From Chryseobacterium sp. ISL-6 (lineage in GTDB: Bacteria; Bacteroidota; Bacteroidia; Flavobacteriales; Weeksellaceae), in NCBI RefSeq assembly GCF_018613715.1, contig NZ_JAGGPT010000010.1, positions 310,001-374,000 of the forward strand: DNA of 64,000 nucleotides. The letters are read 5' to 3'. The position numbers and the translations under genes were made by a program. Shown piece after piece: positions 8,445 to 16,653 of the stretch (the stretch's first letter is position 1; every line of letters begins with the position of its first letter). Below the pieces are notes generated by a model. That model saw only the letters and a program-made list of their open reading frames with translations. It had not been told where the DNA came from and made no database searches.

Positions 8445-9563
8445 TTAAACTTCTACAAAATAAGTATCTGCATCTTCAGGATTATATGCTTCATTAATCC
8501 AAAAAATAGTATATAATTCTTCCTCTCCTATATTCTTAATATTATGAGTATACCAGATCGGCATATCTACATAAGAAGGTTCTGTCCCGTCCAGATAAAA
8601 ATCAAGAACTTCATCAGAATCAATTTTTCTCAGTTGGATTAATGCTTTTCCTTTAATAACAGCGAAACGTTCTATTTTTCTTGTATGAAAATGATTCCCT
8701 CTTGTTATGTTCGGAACTGTAGTTGAAAATGAACATTGTCCACCAATACCTAAACGGATGATTTCAACGAAAGCACCCCGTGGATCTGTATGTTGAGTAA
8801 ATTTAACGGGATAATGATTCTTATGATCTATATAAGAACGGTAGGTATTAAATAAATTATGTTCAAAAGAATCGTTAATAGCCGGGATCTCACCATTATC
8901 AAAATATTTGGTTTTGAATTGGTTTAATAATGACAAAACTTCAGAAACTTTCTTACAGGCTGTAGGCTCAACAAATAACTCATTCTTACTTTCTTCCGAA
9001 CGAATCTCACTAATAATTCGATCTACCAATTCTTGCACATAAATTAGCTTTACTTCACCATCATTGGCAATACTTGGAGTTTCGCCATGCGTTAACTGAT
9101 AACAAAATGTAGCGACAAAAGAATTATAGAAAGGCTTACCAAACGCTCCAAAAACATTCGGAATAATTAAACCCGTAACTTTCCCACCATTTTCACTGGC
9201 CCACTTAACTATTATTTCACGCCCCTCACGTTTTGACCTTCCATATAAATTATCCCTTTCTTCCTGGGTTGAAGATGAAATCATGACGTGCGCTTTGGAG
9301 ACTGTGCGTTTTAAAGACTCAACTAAATTCTGAGCTAAAGCTACATTAGTTTCATAAATAAACTGCTCGCTCTCATGACGATTCATGGCTGCCAAATGGA
9401 CAATAACATCACATTTTGAAACAAATTCATCTAATTGCTGTTGATTGTCGAAAAACTCTTTCTTAAATTCAACATGTTCAAATTCTTCTGGAAATAAGCC
9501 CAGTGTATTATATAAATGACGGCCAACAAATCCATTTTGGCCGGTTATTCCTATTTTTTTCAT
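8445..9563 (-). CDS. fnlB: Bifunctional SDR-cupin enzyme CapF/FnlB
   Basis: 372 residues, two domains. The N-terminal SDR domain has GQNGFVGRHL (residues 8-17) and YxxxK as Y107/K111. The C-terminal cupin (from about residue 250) has RGNHFHTRKIERF, giving likely zinc ligands H291, H293, E298 and H340. This matches S. aureus CapF, whose cupin epimerises C3 and whose SDR domain reduces C4 to give UDP-6-deoxy-L-TalNAc. It lies between a cupin gene and fnlC. Both active centres look intact, so the enzyme should be functional. Confidence 0.95.
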   Translation of the reverse strand: MKKIGITGQNGFVGRHLYNTLGLFPEEFEHVEFKKEFFDNQQQLDEFVSKCDVIVHLAAMNRHESEQFIYETNVALAQNLVESLKRTVSKAHVMISSSTQEERDNLYGRSKREGREIIVKWASENGGKVTGLIIPNVFGAFGKPFYNSFVATFCYQLTHGETPSIANDGEVKLIYVQELVDRIISEIRSEESKNELFVEPTACKKVSEVLSLLNQFKTKYFDNGEIPAINDSFEHNLFNTYRSYIDHKNHYPVKFTQHTDPRGAFVEIIRLGIGGQCSFSTTVPNITRGNHFHTRKIERFAVIKGKALIQLRKIDSDEVLDFYLDGTEPSYVDMPIWYTHNIKNIGEEELYTIFWINEAYNPEDADTYFVEV

Positions 9564-9608
9564 TTAATTGTTTTTAAAACAAATATTTGATTATACTTTA
9601 AAGAGTGG

Positions 9609-10061
9609 TTACAAATCATTTTTTTGCGTAAAATAATTTAACTCAAACCGATATTCATCATCTATTTCTCCCAGTCCATAATCAGCTAAAACAAGTAATT
9701 TACTTCCTTCTTCAAGACTTTTTATCGCGGTTAGGCAACCACCTCTTACATGGAGGTAAGTTAAAGTTTCTGAAGAAAGTATATATTTATTTATCGTTAA
9801 ATCTTTTGAAGGGTTCTTAAAATTATCCACTTCTATGACGTCTATTTCAAAGCTTCCATTGATACATGCAAACCAACGTGTTTCTATTTTATGTCCCTGC
9901 CAACCTCTTATAAATTCAGTTGAGTGATTCTCTATTGTGTAAATACGTTTAATTATAGAAGCATCAAACTCATTATTATAAGTTATAACACCCCTTAAGT
10001 CTTCATGCCTGTTTCCTTTTAATATCACCAGTTTATAGTTTGAATAATTATCTAAGAACAA
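9609..10061 (-). CDS. RmlC-like cupin (WxcM/FdtA-type sugar isomerase candidate)
   Basis: 150 residues, single cupin. It shows DLRGVITYNNEF, a central RGWQGHKIETRWFACINGS with GxxxH..E..W spacing, and LHVRGGCLTAIKSLE before the terminal strand. Related small cupins include 3,4-ketoisomerases (FdtA) and the WbuC-like protein near fnl clusters. The frame has no ATG; the TTG at 10061 is the first reasonable start after the in-frame stop at about 10079-10077, with AAGGAA just before it. It is inserted between fnlA and fnlB in the same operon, suggesting a role with 4-keto intermediates of UDP-FucNAc. Substrate unknown. Confidence 0.75.
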   Translation of the reverse strand: MFLDNYSNYKLVILKGNRHEDLRGVITYNNEFDASIIKRIYTIENHSTEFIRGWQGHKIETRWFACINGSFEIDVIEVDNFKNPSKDLTINKYILSSETLTYLHVRGGCLTAIKSLEEGSKLLVLADYGLGEIDDEYRFELNYFTQKNDL

Positions 10062-10079
10062 TTTCCTTATCAGATATTA

Positions 10080-11111
10080 CTAAGAATATTGCATTACATC
10101 CTCACCAAACACCTCTTTTCGTATTAGTGGCAGAGTTGATATTAACTGCTTTAGACCTTCTACACCTTGTTGTTCCGTATTATGTGAATGATAATCTTCT
10201 ATTTTTGAGATATCTTCTTCTCCTTCAGAAAAGTATTTAGCGTAGTTCAAATCACGGTTATCAGCAGGGATACGATAAAAATCACCCATATCTTCTGCTT
10301 TTATCATTTCCTCGCGCGTACAAAGTGTTTCATATAATTTTTCGCCATGACGAGTTCCGATAATCTTAACAGGGACCTTTTTACCAGTCAATTCAATTAA
10401 AGCTTGAGCTAAATCTCCAATGCTTCCTGCAGGAGCTTTATTTACAAATAAGTCTCCAGGATTTCCGTTTTCAAAAGCAAACAGAACTAAGTCTACTGCA
10501 TCTTCTAAAGACATAAAAAAGCGAGACATATTAGGATCCGTAATCGTAATAGGTTCTCCTTTTTGAATCTGATTTAAAAATAGCGGGATAACAGATCCTC
10601 TGGAAGCCATTACATTTCCATAACGGGTCAAACAAACTGTTGTGTCTTTTAAATTACGGGCTTCTGCTACTGCTACCTTTTCCATCATTGCTTTGGAAAT
10701 CCCCATAGCATTGATAGGATAAGCAGCTTTATCTGTTGATAAACAAATTACCTTTAAAACTTTATTTGCTGCAGCAGCAAGAATGACATTTTGTGTCCCT
10801 TCCACATTTGTTTTTACAGCCTGCATAGGAAAAAATTCGCACGAAGGAACCTGTTTTAGGGCAGCTGCATGGAAAATATAATCTACCCCTCTTGTCGCTG
10901 GTTCAACCGAATTATAATCTCTTACGTCGCCTATATAGTATTTAATTTTTTCATTTTTATACAGGTTACGCATATCATCCTGTTTTTTCTCATCACGAGA
11001 AAAAATGCGTATTTCTTTAAAGTGGTCGGTTTGTAAAAATCTGTTTAGTACAGCTGTTCCGAATGAACCAGTGCCTCCTGTTATTAGGAGTGTTTTATCT
11101 TTTATTTGCAT
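10080..11111 (-). CDS. fnlA: UDP-GlcNAc 4,6-dehydratase/5-epimerase (FnlA/CapE/WbjB)
   Basis: 343 residues, cytoplasmic, without a membrane domain. The Rossmann motif GGTGSFG is at residues 12-18. The active-site segment has S125-T126-D127-K128 and M136/K140, the Met-x-x-x-Lys variant characteristic of inverting FlaA1/CapE-type dehydratases instead of Tyr-x-x-x-Lys. RYGNVMASRGSVIP and the RHGEKLYETLCTREEM tail are typical of CapE/WbjB. It catalyses the first step towards UDP-L-FucNAc. It is the first gene of its operon, with a well-formed promoter ending about 32 bases upstream. Confidence 0.95.
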   Translation of the reverse strand: MQIKDKTLLITGGTGSFGTAVLNRFLQTDHFKEIRIFSRDEKKQDDMRNLYKNEKIKYYIGDVRDYNSVEPATRGVDYIFHAAALKQVPSCEFFPMQAVKTNVEGTQNVILAAAANKVLKVICLSTDKAAYPINAMGISKAMMEKVAVAEARNLKDTTVCLTRYGNVMASRGSVIPLFLNQIQKGEPITITDPNMSRFFMSLEDAVDLVLFAFENGNPGDLFVNKAPAGSIGDLAQALIELTGKKVPVKIIGTRHGEKLYETLCTREEMIKAEDMGDFYRIPADNRDLNYAKYFSEGEEDISKIEDYHSHNTEQQGVEGLKQLISTLPLIRKEVFGEDVMQYS

Positions 11112-11514
11112 ATTAAAATTTCTAAAATAAAATTGGCAGGCCCAAAGTTAATAACTTTTATATTATGCCAATTAAAATAGGTTTTTGTTTTTAAAGTTAT
11201 TTAAGTGAGTGAGGTCATTTAAAATTTATTATTCTTACAAAATTACTTTAGAGCAATGATCATAAAAACAACATAGTTATAAGGTTTCCAGGTGAATATC
11301 ATTATATCGAAAATAATTGAGCGGTCTCAAAAGATATTTTTATTAGTAAAATATTCTCATTAAACTTTTGTTTTAAATTTGCATAATATACCGTTAACTT
11401 TCTGTTGATAGTAATTTTGGGGAAAATCCAATTGGTCTAAAAAAGATTTGAATCGGGCCATTGTTCAAAAACTAATCCAAAATTGAAACGATATTATAAT
11501 ACAGATACTCAGTA
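11112..11514. other. 403-base gap between the GH56-like gene and fnlA
   Basis: Very A/T-rich. It holds the fnl operon promoter at 11171-11143. A weak stem (AATAC/GTATT) lies just beyond the stop of the GH56-like gene. No open frame of interest and no recognisable RNA was seen in the rest. Confidence 0.5.
11143..11171 (-). promoter_or_regulatory. Promoter of the fnl (UDP-FucNAc) operon
   Basis: On the minus strand TTG (11171-11169), an 18-base spacer and TAACTTTG (11150-11143) match the Bacteroidota TTG-N17-23-TAnnTTTG promoter. Expected transcription start is near 11136, about 25 bases before the fnlA ATG. It splits the locus into separately controlled upstream and downstream parts. Confidence 0.65.
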
Positions 11515-12435
11515 TTATTTTACATATTTCTTTATACTTTGAAAATATTCATTGAACATTTGATACTGGTAATCCTTAGTATTATTTACTTTTGAATATT
11601 CCATTTTTACTGCTTTTAGTTTGTTTATATTTCTATAAGAATAACCTTCAGAATGCCACCAAAAAACACCTTTAGCTTTTTGATTTTTATATGATGTTTC
11701 GCTTATAAGCTCTACTACTTGTGCGAAATATTCTACTGGAATCAAACTGAAATTTGCGCCTTCATCTTTTGATGTTGTTCTATTCCAAATAAAAGGATAA
11801 ACTGGCTTATTATATTGATCTCCATATTGTAAAGCTTGAATCAATTTATTCTTTATATAATTTTGATTCCCTCTATTATGTAATAAACCTGGATTGTAAA
11901 CATAAAGTGATGGTGCCAGAAAATCTACTTCTTTAATAAGAGGAATTAAATTATCATTTTGTGATTTAAATGTTTGAATGGTTCCTGAATAATTTAAATA
12001 ATTCAAGTGATAAAATCCCCACTTTACATTTGGCCTAAGCTTTTTAGCAAATCTTATGGCTTTCAGAAATTCTCCTTTGTAATAATCAACCATTCCTGGA
12101 TCCTTCTGCTGTTGAAATGATTTTAGAGCTTTTCCTTCCCAATCTAAAACGGCAAACCCTGTTGAATTTACATCAGGAAATTTAGTCTCGATTTGGTTTC
12201 TAAGCATTTCCTCATTAAATTTTTCATCTTTGACAAAAAATTGCTGATAAAAAATCATATAGGTTTTTAAATTATTATCCTTAGAAAATTTCAATTGACT
12301 ATCTGAATCCGGCTCGACCAAGAATAACAAATCTAAATTTTTCGCTTGTTTAACATCTAGGTTATTTTTCTGATTAGGTAAAAAAACACTAAATAATAAA
12401 TTAAAGATCAATAAAAACATACATAAAAAACGCAT
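11515..12435 (-). CDS. Secreted hyaluronidase-fold (GH56-like) putative glycoside hydrolase
   Basis: 306 residues with an N-terminal hydrophobic signal segment (residues 3-19). I recognise a pattern like GH56 hyaluronidases: FAVLDWEGKAL, where D98-W99-E100 sits where GH56 has its catalytic D-x-E; KWGFYHLNY (138-146) where animal enzymes have WGYYG.P.C; FLAPSLYVYN (172-181) matching LLPSVYV; PVYPFIWNRT matching the SYWW strand; and KGVFWWHSEG matching DGIIIWGSS. The order and spacing fit a TIM-barrel. Its place between the acetyltransferase and the fnl operon suggests cleavage or modification of the polysaccharide made here. This is remote homology by eye, so activity is a hypothesis. It is the last gene before the fnl promoter. 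Confidence 0.6.
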   Translation of the reverse strand: MRFLCMFLLIFNLLFSVFLPNQKNNLDVKQAKNLDLLFLVEPDSDSQLKFSKDNNLKTYMIFYQQFFVKDEKFNEEMLRNQIETKFPDVNSTGFAVLDWEGKALKSFQQQKDPGMVDYYKGEFLKAIRFAKKLRPNVKWGFYHLNYLNYSGTIQTFKSQNDNLIPLIKEVDFLAPSLYVYNPGLLHNRGNQNYIKNKLIQALQYGDQYNKPVYPFIWNRTTSKDEGANFSLIPVEYFAQVVELISETSYKNQKAKGVFWWHSEGYSYRNINKLKAVKMEYSKVNNTKDYQYQMFNEYFQSIKKYVK

Positions 12436-12891
12436 AATTCAAATTTTTATTCATTAATATAATTCAATCTTCTATTTTTAACTAAACTAGAGAGGTTCTG
12501 GTAAATACTATAATTTGGTGATAACCAGAATATCTTAAATTATTATTGTTAAAGGAATAAATAATCCCTAAGTTGAGAACAGAATACGTATAATCACCCC
12601 TATCTCAAAACTTTATATTATCAACATTCAGAACTAATTAATTGTTTTTAATTCATATTATTCGTGTAAAAAAGGAACTTTAAAACAGAAACATAACTTT
12701 ATTTAGTAATAAATATAGTTTCTTATGAATTAATTAAAAGTTCTCACAATTTGCATGCCAAATAAATTAAAAAACTGAACTACTATGGACTTAAAGTTCG
12801 CGTTCGAATGTTCCTATCTTATAATAAAATTATCTTTCTTTATAATTCTTAGGGACTTAAATCACTTATTCTATATTAACAAAACTATAGA
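12436..12891. other. 456-base A/T-rich gap upstream of the GH56-like gene
   Basis: It lies between the end of the acetyltransferase gene and the GH56-like start. A minus-strand TAGTTTTG box at 12887-12880 could start transcription but would leave a leader of about 440 bases. No terminator, repeat or credible coding frame was seen; the plus-strand frame that starts inside it runs into the acetyltransferase. Confidence 0.4.
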
Positions 12892-13440
12892 TTATTTACA
12901 AAGATCTTCAAATCCAAATACAGAAACCTTCGAGTTAAGCATTTTTTCATGTTTCTCTATATCTTGGGAATTTTGAAACCTATTTTTTATTTTTTTAGCA
13001 GGAATTCCTGCATAAATTGAATATGGCTCTACATCCTTTGTTACAATTGAGCCTAATGCGATAATGGCTCCATCTCCGATTGTGACACCTGCAATGATTT
13101 TGGAATATGCACCAATCCAAACATCTTTTCCAATTTTGGTTTCACCTAAAAAATCACGTCCAGTAAAAATACAGGGAACTCCAGGCATATTATATTTATG
13201 ATCACCTCCTAGAATTGAAACATCATGGGCAATCATGGTATAATCACCAATTGTTACTTTTGGATAAATTATACAATTTGGGCCAATGTATGACCATTTC
13301 CCAGCTTGTAAATCTTTTGACACATTTGATTTACCACCAAAATAAAATGTTGAATCTAAATTTTTATATCCCAAAAAATTTCTATAAACAAACGTTTTCA
13401 TCTCTCTGAAAACCTTTCTAATTCTTTGTTTAATTTTCAT
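12892..13440 (-). CDS. Left-handed beta-helix O-acetyltransferase (CatB/LacA type)
   Basis: About 182 residues from the ATG at 13440; a GTG nine bases upstream would add three residues but is less likely. Hexapeptide repeats run through the middle (SYIGPNCIIYPKVTIGDYTM, WIGAYSKIIAGVTIGDGAII), followed by IVTKDVEPYSIYAGIPAKKI, the standard ending of xenobiotic/maltose-type acetyltransferases. The GGDHKYN segment holds the family's catalytic histidine. It probably O-acetylates a sugar of the repeat unit using acetyl-CoA in the cytoplasm. The start overlaps the 3' end of the upstream GT4 gene by 11 bases, indicating translational coupling. Confidence 0.87.
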   Translation of the reverse strand: MKIKQRIRKVFREMKTFVYRNFLGYKNLDSTFYFGGKSNVSKDLQAGKWSYIGPNCIIYPKVTIGDYTMIAHDVSILGGDHKYNMPGVPCIFTGRDFLGETKIGKDVWIGAYSKIIAGVTIGDGAIIALGSIVTKDVEPYSIYAGIPAKKIKNRFQNSQDIEKHEKMLNSKVSVFGFEDLCK

Positions 13441-14545
13441 AAACCACACTTTTTATTTTAGAAACCTGAAATTCAGGATTAAATTTTTCATCAATTACTT
13501 GATAGCAATTTTTTCGAATCTCCTCTCTCGATACGTCTTTTTGAAACCACTGATAAATTTTATCCGTCAATGAATTAACGTTTTCATGTTCGAAAAAATC
13601 ACCTGTCTTACCAATTTCTAAAGCTTCAAATTCAGGCATTTGTAATGCAAAATTATTGTGTGTTATTACTGGAGTTCCATACATTAAAGTATGCATTGCC
13701 GTAAGTCCAACATTGCCAGGGGATACACAAAGATCAGCGTTAAAAATATAATTTGCAATTGCATTTTCATCATACAACTGCCCTACGAACCAAACACAAT
13801 CTTTAAGATCATACTCTGAAACTTTAGAATTTAGAAATTCTCGTTCCTCACCATCTCCGATTATAACTAAATTTAATGGAATATTCTGGTCTTTTAATTT
13901 CTTTTGAGCTTCTAAGATGTAATGTAGTTTTTTTACTTTAGTAAGCCTGCCAATGAAAATAAGTATAGGTGCTTTATTTCCAAAATGATTCAAATATACA
14001 TCTGACTTTATCAATTTCTTCCTAATGACAATTTGCTCTTCATAATTTAAAGAATTATAAATAACATGTAATTTAGATGAACTAAAGCCTTCTTTTATCA
14101 TCAATTTTTTGGCATATTCTCCATATAGAAAAATTCCGGTTCCCATTGAAAAGAATATTTTTTTAATAATTTTAATTATAAATGATTCTTTTCCATACCA
14201 GCCATGAGTCCATAAATACACCTTTTTAGATGAAAATATAGAAAGAAATAAGATGAGCCATGTTGATAGGCAATAGTACTCACCTAAAATAATATAATTG
14301 CTGTAATTCTTAAAAAATAAAGAAATAGCGCCTGATTGCCAGTAAAAATTAGAAAATAACGGAACATTTTTTAATTCTCCTTTAAATCCATGTAATTCAT
14401 TATAATCTAATTTTTTTACATCCCCCATTTTGTCTCCAAAATAAAAGTCACAATCTAAATGCTTATCCATTAATTTAAATACACCCAATCTATAGTGCTG
14501 AGCATAGTTATAAATCAAGCAAATTTTTTTTCTTTGATCAATCAT
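13430..14545 (-). CDS. GT4 family glycosyltransferase
   Basis: 371 residues, GT-B fold. The C-terminal donor domain is recognisable: ILIFIGRLTKVKKLHYIL, LVIIGDGEEREFL, VWFVGQLYD and an E-x7-E-like region (CVSPGNVGLTAMHTLMYGTPVI). The N-terminal domain contains a hydrophobic stretch at residues 85-105 (ILGEYYCLSTWLILFLSIF), suggesting close membrane association. It overlaps its neighbours by a few bases on both sides. It should add one sugar of the repeat unit on the cytoplasmic face; donor and linkage cannot be predicted. Confidence 0.88.
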   Translation of the reverse strand: MIDQRKKICLIYNYAQHYRLGVFKLMDKHLDCDFYFGDKMGDVKKLDYNELHGFKGELKNVPLFSNFYWQSGAISLFFKNYSNYIILGEYYCLSTWLILFLSIFSSKKVYLWTHGWYGKESFIIKIIKKIFFSMGTGIFLYGEYAKKLMIKEGFSSSKLHVIYNSLNYEEQIVIRKKLIKSDVYLNHFGNKAPILIFIGRLTKVKKLHYILEAQKKLKDQNIPLNLVIIGDGEEREFLNSKVSEYDLKDCVWFVGQLYDENAIANYIFNADLCVSPGNVGLTAMHTLMYGTPVITHNNFALQMPEFEALEIGKTGDFFEHENVNSLTDKIYQWFQKDVSREEIRKNCYQVIDEKFNPEFQVSKIKSVVYEN

Positions 14546-15576
14546 ATTTTATAAGGAATTACACCAAAACGATTGGTAATTGAATAGTAAATAAAATAAA
14601 CCAAACAATATGAAAAACAAACTATTAATACTTCTAATTTTTTTCTCTTTGGAATATTAAATATGAAGTTTGACATAATTATCACTTCAAAAATAGTTAA
14701 ATAATAAGTAAATCTAGAAACCTGTGGAACGGCTAAAAACAAGTTCAATACAATAATTCCTACCCAAAAAAGTTTCATCTGGATCACATTGTTATACAGG
14801 TTGTATTTTTTTGTATAAAAATAAATATACATAAACAAAAGCGTTTTAGGCACGATGAAGATATAGTTTGCAATTCTATTAAAAGCACTACCAGCATTAT
14901 AATCTTCATAATTGGCATATTTTTCAAATGGCAATAATGCTAAATAAGATTTTGCCAAATCTAAAACTCCTGAAAATCCAATAAAAAATGTTATAACTAA
15001 GATCGCAGAATACCAGAAATAAGAAAGGTTAATTCTTTTTAAAACAAATATAATGGGAATCAAAGCTAGAATTGAATAATGAAACAATGCACCTAAACCA
15101 ATATAAAAAAAGAACTTAAGCTGTTTCCCTTTCACTAAAAAGTGAATGGATAACATAAATAACGATACTGCAATAGCTTGTCTAACAATACTGAATGAAA
15201 AGAAATAATAAAAAAGAAAAATATAAAACAAAAATGTTAATAAAGGTGACTTAGTTTCTTTTCTAAAAACATAATTTAGAGGAAGAAGAGTTAAAACACT
15301 TGATACAAATAATATAATTCTAAATTCTTGAAAATATTCTTTTACAAATACATTTAAGTAAAGCCAGCCTATTTCAATTTTTTTTATTAATTGAGGAATT
15401 TTATGTAAATCGATTTCATACTTGTAGTTTAATAAATAATTATTGGTATCAATTCCGACAGTATATGCCCTAAATGTCGCAATTATTATTAAAAAAAATA
15501 CAACAATAATTGTATTCTTAATCCTTAAACCAAGAAAAAATAATACAATTAGTATAATCATTAAATAAATTTCCAT
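14542..15576 (-). CDS. EpsG-family polysaccharide polymerase (Wzy candidate)
   Basis: 344 residues and about ten hydrophobic helices with few charged residues. The N-terminal pattern FFLIIIATFRAYTVGIDTNNY is the EpsG-family signature (R...vGtDt.nY). In Wzx/Wzy loci one multi-spanning protein of this type polymerises the lipid-linked repeat units in the periplasm; this is the only such candidate besides the flippase. It abuts the upstream pyruvyltransferase-family gene without a gap and overlaps the downstream GT4 gene by 4 bases. The gene is very A/T-rich, as is usual for Wzy. Confidence 0.82.
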   Translation of the reverse strand: MEIYLMIILIVLFFLGLRIKNTIIVVFFLIIIATFRAYTVGIDTNNYLLNYKYEIDLHKIPQLIKKIEIGWLYLNVFVKEYFQEFRIILFVSSVLTLLPLNYVFRKETKSPLLTFLFYIFLFYYFFSFSIVRQAIAVSLFMLSIHFLVKGKQLKFFFYIGLGALFHYSILALIPIIFVLKRINLSYFWYSAILVITFFIGFSGVLDLAKSYLALLPFEKYANYEDYNAGSAFNRIANYIFIVPKTLLFMYIYFYTKKYNLYNNVIQMKLFWVGIIVLNLFLAVPQVSRFTYYLTIFEVIIMSNFIFNIPKRKKLEVLIVCFSYCLVYFIYYSITNRFGVIPYKI

Positions 15577-16653
15577 TTACTTTTCTATTAATTCAAAAAT
15601 TTTATTTTCAATCAATGTTTTTTGCTCTAAGGTGACTTCTTTTATTAATTGTTTTAATTCTTGTTCTTTTAAAATCAATGCTTCTATTGCCTCTTTAGTT
15701 AGTTCACTGACTAAGAAATCATTTAAATCCACTCCATCAAAAATATCAATTATCTTCTGAGTTTTTAAATCATTATTCAATAGCCCAATTGGAATTACAT
15801 TATATACCATTCCTAATAGCAAAACATGTAACCTGTTACTAAGTGTAAAAGAGAATTTATTGTAGAAAGACAAACTGTCCCATTGTAAACAATCCTTGTG
15901 AAAACTTACATTTTGATTATTTTTGAAATGGGTAAATAATTCATTATTGTATTCAAAATCGTGATTAACTTGATAAAAGAAGGTTACTTTTTTATCCGTA
16001 TTATCTAAAATATTTTGGATTGCATCTACTATTTTCCGATGATAATTTTCATCATTTAATCTTCGAAAAGAAACACCAATTTCATTAGATTCAGATTCAA
16101 CAATATCTTTTGGAGAATATCCAAAACACATATCTGGGATATAATCAATATTTTTGAATCCTAGTCCTTTTAATGCATTTACATTAGTATAACTTCTACA
16201 AAGTATTTTTTCGGTATTTTTAGAAAAAAAGTTCACCGACCTTTTGTCTAGTTCATTTTTGTAATGAACGTCATTGCCTACCAAGTAAGATTTTACACCT
16301 TTAGATTTAAATATCTTAAAAATTACTCCGATCAGCATATTCTTCAGAAACACTTTCTTGTTCCCTGCACTTCCAAAAGGACCAGGGCTTTTAAAAATAT
16401 GTGTAATCCCCAAATTTGAAAAATATAACGGAACTACACTCTTTCCTTTAAAACTTTTATTGGTAATTTCTGATAATTCTTTTACGTTTTGGGTATCTTT
16501 TAAAAGCTCTTTTTTAAATCGTTCCGGCACATTTCTGGTATCTAGGTAAACCTGTCCAAATCTGGAAATCTGATCAATCAAGCACTTATTAATCAGTAAA
16601 TCACCTACATTATCATATTGTGTAGCAACTATGTATACTATTTTATTTTTCAT
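15577..16653 (-). CDS. Polysaccharide pyruvyl transferase family protein
   Basis: 358 residues. The N-terminus VYIVATQYDNVGDLLINKCLI fits the family's NxGD(x)L pattern, and the middle has FKSPGPFGSAGNKKV. The C-terminal half has GVSFRRLNDENYH and SFTLSNRLHVLLLGMVYNVIPIGL, the conserved R-x-H region of the domain. Members add pyruvate ketals from phosphoenolpyruvate to sugars or act as related glycan-modifying transferases. It lies 0-1 bases from both neighbours. A second member at 17867-18850 has little similarity outside the motifs, so they probably act on different residues. Confidence 0.83.
   Translation of the reverse strand: MKNKIVYIVATQYDNVGDLLINKCLIDQISRFGQVYLDTRNVPERFKKELLKDTQNVKELSEITNKSFKGKSVVPLYFSNLGITHIFKSPGPFGSAGNKKVFLKNMLIGVIFKIFKSKGVKSYLVGNDVHYKNELDKRSVNFFSKNTEKILCRSYTNVNALKGLGFKNIDYIPDMCFGYSPKDIVESESNEIGVSFRRLNDENYHRKIVDAIQNILDNTDKKVTFFYQVNHDFEYNNELFTHFKNNQNVSFHKDCLQWDSLSFYNKFSFTLSNRLHVLLLGMVYNVIPIGLLNNDLKTQKIIDIFDGVDLNDFLVSELTKEAIEALILKEQELKQLIKEVTLEQKTLIENKIFELIEK

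Noticed and set aside
11374..11381. Plus-strand TAAATTTG box
   Set aside because: No -33 element and no gene downstream on the plus strand; a chance match in A/T-rich sequence.
12785..12976. Plus-strand frame of 63 residues
   Set aside because: No promoter box, unlikely composition, and it overlaps the acetyltransferase gene on the opposite strand.
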